Of a DNA stretch of 21,229 nt, positions 15,480-21,229 are shown piece after piece (the stretch's first letter is position 1; each line of letters starts with the position of its first letter). The stretch lies in contig CAZLBV010000039.1 of the NCBI GenBank assembly GCA_964557845.1, positions 1-21,229 on the forward strand, read 5' to 3'. The position numbers and the translations under genes are program-made. Origin of the DNA: CAZLBV01 sp964557845. GTDB lineage: Bacteria > Acidobacteriota > Aminicenantia > Aminicenantales > Aminicenantaceae. The notes below the pieces were generated by a model. The model saw only the letters and a list, made by a program, of their open reading frames with translations, was not told the origin of the DNA and did not search any database.

Positions 15480-16079
15480 CTATATAGTTCGTAAATTCTT
15501 TTTAAGGAGTTTAAGGCCTTCTTCACGGGCTTGGAGAAGTTGTTTCAATTCAACCCCTTCCAATTCTTTTTTCCCCAAAATATTATCTTTCAGAGCCTTC
15601 CGGTACAGCATGTACTCGTCCTTTTCGGAAATATTAGGTTCGACCTGTTGTGAATACAAGAACTCTTCGATCGGCCGGTTTTTGCCGTTGTTATTACCTT
15701 CGCTTAGATCGACTCTATATTTTCCATAAACCAGATAACAGTGGATCATTGGTACATAAGGAAGATGATATTTTTTTAGAATTTTATTGGTACCGGTTAC
15801 GATCTCCTCTGTCATGGCATAAATGCCTACGTTTTTTTCTATGGGAAGGTCCAACTCATCGGCTAGGGTGGCAATTACGGCATGTTTGGTAGTACATGTT
15901 CCTTTATTTTCTTTGAATAGGATCATCAGATCATCTGGATCAGAGTTATAACCATAGGGAAGTCTGTGGACATACCGACAGGCATCGATAAAAGTATGGA
16001 TTCCAAGGCTTAAAAATTTCTTTGATATGGTACCGAAATCTGAAATTGGTTTATCCGGGAGGATTGTAAATTTTTCCAT
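15480..16079 (-). CDS. transglutaminase-like/papain-fold protein, unknown function
   Basis: 199 residues without a signal peptide, so probably cytoplasmic. A Cys-His-Asp set with transglutaminase-like order is visible: Cys62 in NKGTCTTKHAVIATLADEL, His113 in VPMIHCYLVYG and Asp124 in KYRVDLSEGN. The N-terminal helix Cys before the helix, then His and Asp on adjacent strands, is the layout of the transglutaminase-like superfamily. The basic C terminus is likely helical (LKQLLQAREEGLKLLKKNL). It is a single-domain, stand-alone form; substrate and reaction are unknown (peptidase, amidase or crosslinker). Convergent with the Memo gene and divergent from the amidohydrolase. SD-like GGTG precedes the ATG by about nine bases. 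Confidence 0.72.
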   Translation of the reverse strand: MEKFTILPDKPISDFGTISKKFLSLGIHTFIDACRYVHRLPYGYNSDPDDLMILFKENKGTCTTKHAVIATLADELDLPIEKNVGIYAMTEEIVTGTNKILKKYHLPYVPMIHCYLVYGKYRVDLSEGNNNGKNRPIEEFLYSQQVEPNISEKDEYMLYRKALKDNILGKKELEGVELKQLLQAREEGLKLLKKNLRTI

Positions 16080-16255
16080 GATTTTTCACCAAACCTCAAA
16101 TCAATTCAGCTTAAAAAGCTGGATATGTTTCCAACTAAAGTATACCATGATATTATCCAACAAACCGAAGAAAAAGTTCTTTCAGTTGTTTGACTAATCT
16201 TACAAAAATTATTACCTTATTGTCATTCCTGTAAGGAAAGAAAGGAGCAAACAAG

Positions 16256-17992
16256 ATGAATATAACCAAAAAATCGATCGGCATCTTTTCTATTTCTATG
16301 CTGGTTTTATTGTTCAGGCCGGCATTTTTGACTCCTGGTGACACACAAAAAGCAGATAAGGTCTATGTCAATGGCAACATCTATACTGTTGATGAAGAAT
16401 TCAGCACTGCCTCTGCCATGGTTGTAAAAGACGGCAAGTTTATCTATGTGGGAGATGATGCGGGAGCCCAGGCATATGTAGGCCCCCGGACCTTTGTTTT
16501 CAACCTGGAAGGCAAAACCGTGATTCCCGGTCTGCATGATGCCCATGTCCATATCCGATACGGAGAAAGAGAATTGTACCCACGAATCCCTGACATAAGA
16601 CCTAGCATCGGTGAATGGGCTTCGGTAGAGCGCATGCAGGAAGTGATAAAGCGCTGCTTAGCTACCGGGGAAGGCATGCGGCCCGGTCCTGAGCCCAGGT
16701 GGCTGGTATTGAGTGGGTGGATGTCGGATGTTTGGGACCCACCGGAATTCCATAAGGAGCTGATCGATGCTGTAGCCCCGGATAATCCGGTTTATATTAT
16801 CCGCTACACCCATGGCAGCGGCGCCAACAGTAAAGCCCTGGAATTGGCAGGTATTACCCGCGAGACTCCCGATCCTCCCGGCGGACATATTAAAAAGGAT
16901 AAAAACGGCGAACCTACAGGAGAATTTGTGGAGCGGGCCCCCTCTCAATTGACCCGTCTTATTCCTCCCCTGCCCTCCATGACCGATTATGAGATTAGCC
17001 GCAACCTGGTAGAAGGGACTCAATTGGCTGTGGCTAGTGGGCTCACTACCATCCATGGTGCCAGTGTGACAGGATATGAAGAGATTCAAAGACGGCTGAA
17101 ACTCTATGAAGTGGGACTGCTCAGGATAAGGATCAACGAGATGATAAGCGAGGCTGCCGCTAAAAAGTTGGGCAAACCGTTAAACTATGAAAATAGATTT
17201 TTAGTTCGATCGGTTAAAACTCTTGCCGATGGCGCTTTAGGGTCACGGGGTGCGCATTTCCTCAAGGAGTACAGCGATTATCCCGGCTATTGTGGAGAAC
17301 CGAGGCTGACTGAAGACGAAATTACCCGGTCTGCCACAGATCTGCTCAAGATCGGTTTCAACATGAGGATACACTGCATAGGAGATGCGGCCAACCGAAC
17401 CGCCATTAATGCTTACGAGAGGGCGCTAAAAGCCACTGGGCTGAACGGCCAAGACGTCCGGTTCGCGCTCGAGCACTGTCAGGTGCTGACTCCTGAGGAT
17501 ATACCCAGGCTGGCCAAGCTGGGAATTGTGGCTTCCATGCAGCCTCTCCACGCCATTGAGGATATGCACTTTGCAGAAGCCAGGATAGGACCGGAACGGC
17601 TGAAGTATGCCTATATCTGGAGTGATCTTTTGGATCTAGGTGTAGTGATTGCTACAGGAACAGATTATTCTGTTTCCCCCTATAATCCCTTTTACACTCT
17701 GCATGCCGCTGTCACAAGACAGGATAGAGATAATAATCCTCCAGGAGGCTGGATCCCGGAACAGGCCATGACCAGAGAAGAGGCACTCCAGGCGGCCACC
17801 ATGGGTGGTGCTTATGTCATGTTTGCCGAAGATATCCTGGGATCGATCGAGGTCGGGAAGCTGGCGGATTTTGTGGTGATTCCGGTTGATTACATGACCA
17901 TTCCGGCTGAGGATATCTGGAAGATCCAACCTGAGATGACGGTCATCGGAGGCGAGGTGGTTTACACCAAGCCGGTATCAGCACAAAAATGA
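16256..17992 (+). CDS. exported amidohydrolase, YtcJ-like (amidohydrolase family 3)
   Basis: 578 residues, hydrophobic export signal (SIGIFSISMLVLLFRPAFL), then the composite beta-sandwich (DKVYVNGNIYTVDEEFSTASAMVVKDGKFIYVG) and a metal-dependent TIM barrel. Metal ligands are in GLHDAHVH (His97, His99). Further ligands are in MRIHCIGDAANR, ALEHCQVLTPED and IATGTDYSVSPYNPF (Asp). The barrel's RSVKTLADGALGSRGA is the usual YtcJ block, and the C-terminal GSIEVGKLADFVVIP closes the sandwich. Members hydrolyse amides or N-substituted compounds; the exact substrate is unknown. The SD AAAGGAG lies nine bases before the ATG. A possible -35 TTGACT is at 16190-16195. It is transcribed alone. Confidence 0.93.
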   Translation: MNITKKSIGIFSISMLVLLFRPAFLTPGDTQKADKVYVNGNIYTVDEEFSTASAMVVKDGKFIYVGDDAGAQAYVGPRTFVFNLEGKTVIPGLHDAHVHIRYGERELYPRIPDIRPSIGEWASVERMQEVIKRCLATGEGMRPGPEPRWLVLSGWMSDVWDPPEFHKELIDAVAPDNPVYIIRYTHGSGANSKALELAGITRETPDPPGGHIKKDKNGEPTGEFVERAPSQLTRLIPPLPSMTDYEISRNLVEGTQLAVASGLTTIHGASVTGYEEIQRRLKLYEVGLLRIRINEMISEAAAKKLGKPLNYENRFLVRSVKTLADGALGSRGAHFLKEYSDYPGYCGEPRLTEDEITRSATDLLKIGFNMRIHCIGDAANRTAINAYERALKATGLNGQDVRFALEHCQVLTPEDIPRLAKLGIVASMQPLHAIEDMHFAEARIGPERLKYAYIWSDLLDLGVVIATGTDYSVSPYNPFYTLHAAVTRQDRDNNPPGGWIPEQAMTREEALQAATMGGAYVMFAEDILGSIEVGKLADFVVIPVDYMTIPAEDIWKIQPEMTVIGGEVVYTKPVSAQK

Positions 17993-18125
17993 CCTGACAG
18001 CATTATCCAGTGTGATCAAATAAGGACTATCTCAAAAGAAAGAATCCAAGCAAACCTTGGCCATTTCAATCAAGTAATAATGAAAAACGTAGACAAAGCC
18101 CTCAAAATAAGTCTTGGTTTGTATT

Positions 18126-18131
18126 TATAAT
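18126..18131 (+). promoter_or_regulatory. candidate -10 element just before the FISUMP gene
   Basis: A perfect TATAAT lies four bases before the start codon and no SD is present. Transcription starting at or near the ATG would give a leaderless message. No convincing -35 is seen. Confidence 0.35.
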
Positions 18132-18135
18132 AGCC

Positions 18136-18825
18136 ATGAAACATATAATAGCAATCTGTTTTTTAATTACAGCAGCTGCCCTGCCGGTTATTAATCAATC
18201 CCAAAATGAAGGAACGTTCACAGATTCCCGTGATGGGTATGTCTACAAATGGATTAAAATTGGGAATCAAATCTGGATGGCCGAGAACCTGGCCTATCTG
18301 CCGCAGGTTAACCGGGTAAATGACAGCCTGTTTAATGGAAAGTGTTTTTACGTGTATGGGTATGATGGGGATGATATTACTGAAGCTAAATCAAAAGAGA
18401 CCTACAACAAATACGGCGTTTTATACAATTGGGATGCTGCCAGAGAAAGCTGCCCCCCGGGATGGCATCTGCCTACCGATGAAGAATGGAGAGAGTTAGA
18501 AGAATACTTAGAAATGGCCGCAGACGAATTGGGTGCCAGGGAGTGGAGGCCTTCCGGAGAAGTCGGAAAAAAAATGAAATCCGCCTCGGGATGGGAAATA
18601 AATGGCGGCAGCGATGAATTTAACTTCCATGTCTTACCGGGCGGCTGCCGCGGATATGATGGATTCGGCAGCCTGGGCTATTGTGCTTATTTCTGGACCG
18701 CCTCTTCTGCGGGAAACGACAATGCCTGGAGACGAGGATTTTGCGGTGACGACAACGGTTCTTGCCGTGAGGAGGACCGCCGGTATTTTGGGCTTTCGGT
18801 TCGCTGCGTAAAGGATACCCGGTGA
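18136..18825 (+). CDS. FISUMP-domain exported protein
   Basis: 229 residues with signal peptide (HIIAICFLITAAALPVINQ) and a complete Fibrobacter succinogenes major paralogous (FISUMP) domain. Signature blocks are FTDSRDGYVYKWIKIGNQIWMAENLAYLP, KYGVLYNWDAARESCPPGWHLPTDEEWRELEEYL, FNFHVLPGGCRGYDGFG and YFWTASSAGND, ending in GLSVRCVKD. The domain is related to C-type-lectin-like folds and is found on secreted or surface proteins of anaerobic degraders; its ligand is not known. No SD is present. TATAAT ends four bases before the ATG (18126-18131), so the message may be leaderless or start from an unseen upstream promoter. It is followed, 19 bases on, by a small ORF and then the GH172-type gene. 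Confidence 0.9.
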   Translation: MKHIIAICFLITAAALPVINQSQNEGTFTDSRDGYVYKWIKIGNQIWMAENLAYLPQVNRVNDSLFNGKCFYVYGYDGDDITEAKSKETYNKYGVLYNWDAARESCPPGWHLPTDEEWRELEEYLEMAADELGAREWRPSGEVGKKMKSASGWEINGGSDEFNFHVLPGGCRGYDGFGSLGYCAYFWTASSAGNDNAWRRGFCGDDNGSCREEDRRYFGLSVRCVKDTR

Positions 18826-18844
18826 ATGATCCTCTAATCAAACC

Positions 18845-19006
18845 ATGATCAAAAACCTTCCGTATTTATCCTTTTTTGCATCCATCGCTTTTCTATTTGC
18901 CGGCACGCGCAAAATCCAAAAAAAGGATCTAAAGCCTCTGCTCAAAAAAGATAAAATCGCTATCGATTGGAAACAAAAATCCAACAATATAAAGAAAGAA
19001 CCATGA
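18845..19006 (+). CDS. small ORF (53 aa) between FISUMP and GH172-type genes, unknown
   Basis: An ATG at 18845 opens a 53-residue frame that ends in TGA at 19004-19006. Residues 4-20 are hydrophobic (NLPYLSFFASIAFLFAG), and the rest is lysine-rich (KIQKKDLKPLLKKDKIAIDW). The protein would be a tiny membrane-anchored or secreted peptide. Its stop overlaps the start of the next gene as ATGA (19003-19006), the classic sign of translational coupling. Against it: no SD is visible before the ATG and no homolog is recognised. It may be a leader peptide that delivers ribosomes to the downstream gene, whose own SD is poor. Confidence 0.45.
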   Translation: MIKNLPYLSFFASIAFLFAGTRKIQKKDLKPLLKKDKIAIDWKQKSNNIKKEP

Positions 19007-20616
19007 AAAAAAATCTAATCATCATTACCGTTATTTCCCTGGTTTTAATAGCTGCTTCCTGCCAGAAACGAGATTCAGATGTGATCGGAGGCGCCATGCT
19101 GTCTGATCTAGCCAAACCCATCGACGGCCGGAGCATGCGGACCACCTCCACCAAGACCGACGAAAAAGGGGAACCGATCTCCCACAATGCCGATAATTCA
19201 CGGGTTTTTCCCGGAGAGGCCAAAGTGGTGCTTGCTGCCCAAGGCCCTGGGGTTGTCACCCATATGTGGTTTACTTTTCTGGGGCCAGGCCCTCACCCCT
19301 GGGCGAGTGAAGGATCAGCCACCCATCAGGAAATGTTACTGAGGATCTTCTATGACGGCCGGGAAGAACCTGGTGTGGAAGCCCCCTTCGGCGATTTTTT
19401 CGCCAACTGTTTCGGAAAGCGCAGCGAAGTCATCAGCCTCCCGGTAGTAGTGGAAGATGCGGACTCTTACAATTCATTCTGGCCCATGCCCTTTCAAGAA
19501 TCCATCCGGATCGAAGTGGTAAATCAAAGCCAAGAAAAAAACATCAATCTGCTTTACTACAATATCGACTGGATAAAAAAGGACCGCCTGCCGAAAGATA
19601 CCCCCTACTTCTACGCCCGCTACCGTCAGGAATATCCCACCGTACCCGGGAAAGATTATCTGATCCTGGAAACTGAAGGAAAAGGGCATTATGTGGGTAC
19701 GGTTTTGGCTGTGCGGACAAGAAGCCCCTCCTGGTTCGGAGAAGGCGACGAAAAGATCTATATCGATGGGGAGGAGAAACCCTCTATCTGGGGCACAGGC
19801 ACCGAGGATTATTTCCTGTCGGCCTGGGGACTGCAAAGCGGTGTGAATACTCCTTACTTTGGCACGGTTTACTTTGATCAATGGGGCATTGTCGGAGGGC
19901 ATACCTCTGCTTTCCGCTGGCACATAGCTGATCCGATCGTCTTCAGCAAAAAGATCAAGGTGACCATCGAGCACTTTGGCTGGATATCGCCTGATGAAAA
20001 CAAAGAAAGAAAGCCGCACAGCTGGAACGAGAGAGAAGATGATTTTGCCACGGTTGCCTTCTGGTACCAGACGGGTGTTCCGACCTTTAATCCCGAAACC
20101 CCGCCTGCCGAGAAAAGGATTCTGCCTAATCTGGATGAGATATTTATGGCCAGGAAGGCAATTACCGATAAATCTTACAGAAATGGAGAGTGCCAAGAGC
20201 AGGAAGGCCTGGAGCATTATATGAACGGTCAAATCCTATTTATGCCTTCCAATGCCCAGGCAGCCATCAGTTTTCCTTTCAGTGTGAGTGAGAAGAAACC
20301 GACCAGGCTCCTGGTGGCGGTAACCAAAGCGCCTGATTACGGTATCTGGCAGGCCTATCTTAATGGAATAAAAATCGGGCCGACCATGAATCTCTACGAT
20401 AAAAAAATCCGTGAATGGGAACATCACCTGCTTGATTTCTGGCCTGACCCTGGGGACTATACCCTGGAATTCCGCTTTGTGGGTAAAGACCATTTCTCCA
20501 CCGGAAAAATGCTGGGCATTGAGTCTGTCCGGCTGCGGGAGAGAAGGCCGCGTGTGATCGATTATGCCTTCGATAAAGACAACGACTGGAGGACAAACCC
20601 CAAACTCTACGAGTAA
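19003..20616 (+). CDS. GH172-type (DUF2961) glycoside hydrolase lipoprotein
   Basis: 537 residues from the ATG at 19003; an in-frame TTG at 18967 is less likely because it would bury the signal peptide. The signal ends in lipobox IAASC (Cys20). The DUF2961 domain follows. Characteristic blocks are DGRSMRTTST, ILRIFYDG-like (LRIFYDGREEPGVEAPFGDFF) and SPSWFGEGDEKIYIDGE, then SIWGTGTEDYFLSAW and FRWHIADPIVF. Glu247 and Glu268 are 21 residues apart, the spacing I recall for the two catalytic Glu of a characterised GH172 fructofuranosidase/arabinofuranosidase. The C terminus (about 410-520) is a galactose-binding-like beta-sandwich. It probably attacks D-arabinose- or fructose-type furanoside linkages at the cell surface, though the exact sugar is uncertain. 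Coupled by ATGA to the small ORF upstream. Confidence 0.88.
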   Translation: MKKNLIIITVISLVLIAASCQKRDSDVIGGAMLSDLAKPIDGRSMRTTSTKTDEKGEPISHNADNSRVFPGEAKVVLAAQGPGVVTHMWFTFLGPGPHPWASEGSATHQEMLLRIFYDGREEPGVEAPFGDFFANCFGKRSEVISLPVVVEDADSYNSFWPMPFQESIRIEVVNQSQEKNINLLYYNIDWIKKDRLPKDTPYFYARYRQEYPTVPGKDYLILETEGKGHYVGTVLAVRTRSPSWFGEGDEKIYIDGEEKPSIWGTGTEDYFLSAWGLQSGVNTPYFGTVYFDQWGIVGGHTSAFRWHIADPIVFSKKIKVTIEHFGWISPDENKERKPHSWNEREDDFATVAFWYQTGVPTFNPETPPAEKRILPNLDEIFMARKAITDKSYRNGECQEQEGLEHYMNGQILFMPSNAQAAISFPFSVSEKKPTRLLVAVTKAPDYGIWQAYLNGIKIGPTMNLYDKKIREWEHHLLDFWPDPGDYTLEFRFVGKDHFSTGKMLGIESVRLRERRPRVIDYAFDKDNDWRTNPKLYE

Positions 20617-20729
20617 TCGGCTGTTTTAAGAGCACAGCTTCGCTGATGGATCTTCAAGAAAATAATAGAATTATTAAAATCCCTTCAGGGAAAGATATTT
20701 CTTAGACGCGAAAAAAAAGGCTAAAAATT

Positions 20730-20745
20730 GGGGCTGCGGAGCCCC
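20730..20745 (-). terminator. rho-independent terminator of the right-edge gene
   Basis: GGGGCT (20730-20735) pairs with AGCCCC (20740-20745) around a 4-base loop. On the minus strand the hairpin is followed by AATTTTT. It lies 49 bases past the stop of the partial gene at 20794. A second hairpin, TAATCCC/GGGATTA (20761-20780), sits between stop and terminator. Confidence 0.75.
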
Positions 20746-20793
20746 CCATTCGAATCAGGTTAATCCCCGGAACGGGATTACCCGGCGTCCTTC

Positions 20794-21229
20794 TTATTTC
20801 AGCTTCAGACTGGCCAGCATGGCTTGGATGTCGGGGTTATCCTTGGCGCCGGCGCCCTCGATCGTGATCGTGATCTTGGTTCCATCGCGGAAGGCAACAT
20901 GCATGGTCTGCGTCATCCCGCTGTAGGCATAGGTGGTCGTTTTGAACTCGACCCCGGCGATTGTCGTCGACTCCATCGGCGAGCCGCCATAATTCTTGAT
21001 CATCGACTCGATTGAAGCCTCGGCCGTCCCCGCCGCGTTCCCGTTGCCCTCGAACTTGAAATAGAGCCCGGGGCTGGTCTTACCCTTGGGCAGGACGTTG
21101 ACCATGCCCATATTAAGGGGCGAAGCCTCCCATCCTTCAGCCAGGGTCAGGCTGAAATACTGACAGTCATAGGCAGTTCCCTCAGCAGAGGGCTGTTCGG
21201 CGGCGGCCGGTACATCGGCAGCCGTATCA
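20794..21229 (-). CDS. exported protein, partial (5' end beyond window), unknown function
   Basis: The frame stays open to the right edge, well past the internal ATG at 21111. The visible 145 residues begin with an Ala/Pro/Glu-rich linker (DVPAAAEQPSAEG), which usually follows a lipoprotein signal. Then comes a compact beta-rich domain: YFSLTLAEGWEASPLNMGMVNVLP, YFKFEGNGNAAGTAEASIES, VEFKTTTYAYSGMTQTMHVAFRD, ITITIEGAG and the final helix DIQAMLASLKLK. The order (extended strand, GW-, then strands and a last helix with 'ASLK') recalls DcrB/PsbP-like domains (DUF1795 type), but this is a resemblance, not an identification. Codons are much richer in G and C than in all other genes here. A hairpin and terminator follow. 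Confidence 0.75.
   Translation of the reverse strand, partial: DTAADVPAAAEQPSAEGTAYDCQYFSLTLAEGWEASPLNMGMVNVLPKGKTSPGLYFKFEGNGNAAGTAEASIESMIKNYGGSPMESTTIAGVEFKTTTYAYSGMTQTMHVAFRDGTKITITIEGAGAKDNPDIQAMLASLKLK

Noticed and set aside
16658..17089. Minus-strand ORF of 143 codons inside the amidohydrolase gene.
   Set aside because: Antisense shadow of a gene with intact catalytic motifs.
19474..20232. Long minus-strand ORF (252 codons) inside the GH172-type gene.
   Set aside because: It lies opposite a well-supported gene, has no recognisable domain and is explained by the codon use of the sense strand.

Overview
The window reads as chromosomal DNA of an anaerobic, Gram-negative-type bacterium. 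Supporting signs are an oxygen-sensitive class III ribonucleotide reductase, many signal peptides and lipoboxes, and exported hydrolases for acylated and glycosylated compounds. The mix of FISUMP, GH172/DUF2961, YtcJ-type amidohydrolase, secreted Memo and a small secreted 'GTISE...PPDGMER' protein resembles Candidatus Aminicenantes/Acidobacteriota-type genomes. That placement is from memory of such gene sets and is of low confidence. Base composition is moderately AT-rich, except for a clearly GC-richer gene at the right edge.

Layout. (1) 1-648: a broken plus-strand gene, readable only after two single-base homopolymer corrections, with a perfect 11-bp hairpin at its left end. (2) 714-3475, minus: an anchored penicillin-acylase-family Ntn hydrolase followed, through an ATGA overlap, by a small membrane protein. 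(3) 3598-7263, minus: a deoxyribonucleotide-synthesis operon nrdD - glutaredoxin-like redoxin - nrdG - Nudix hydrolase. It is preceded by two well-spaced NrdR boxes that I read directly from the sequence. (4) 7549-8973: yjbQ (plus), a YihX-like HAD phosphatase (minus) and a zinc-ribbon membrane protein (plus). (5) 8987-10391, minus: two small exported proteins of unknown role separated by a strong terminator. (6) 10587-10658: tRNA-Val(CAC). (7) 10692-13906, minus: a lipoprotein sialate O-acetylesterase and a C45-type acyltransferase/peptidase with an N-terminal beta-sandwich-like extension. (8) 13907-14286: a 380-bp non-coding stretch with an inverted repeat. (9) 14287-17992: an exported Memo-family protein (plus), a transglutaminase-like protein (minus) and an exported amidohydrolase (plus). 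(10) 18136-20616, plus: a FISUMP protein, an unlisted 53-residue ORF and a GH172-type lipoprotein, probably co-transcribed. (11) 20794 to the right edge, minus: a partial GC-rich exported protein with its terminator.

How the genes fit together: region 3 is one functional unit. NrdG activates NrdD, the redoxin probably supplies electrons, and NrdR probably represses the promoter. The Nudix enzyme may clean up nucleotides. Most of the rest is a loose collection of exported hydrolases (acylase, C45, SASA, amidohydrolase, GH172), as expected of a heterotroph living on proteins and decorated polysaccharides. I see no CRISPR array, transposase, prophage, toxin-antitoxin or recognisable defence island. 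The most interesting points are the NrdR/redoxin-NrdD operon with an attached Nudix gene, the stand-alone secreted Memo protein, the ATGA-coupled mini-ORFs and the doubly frameshifted gene.
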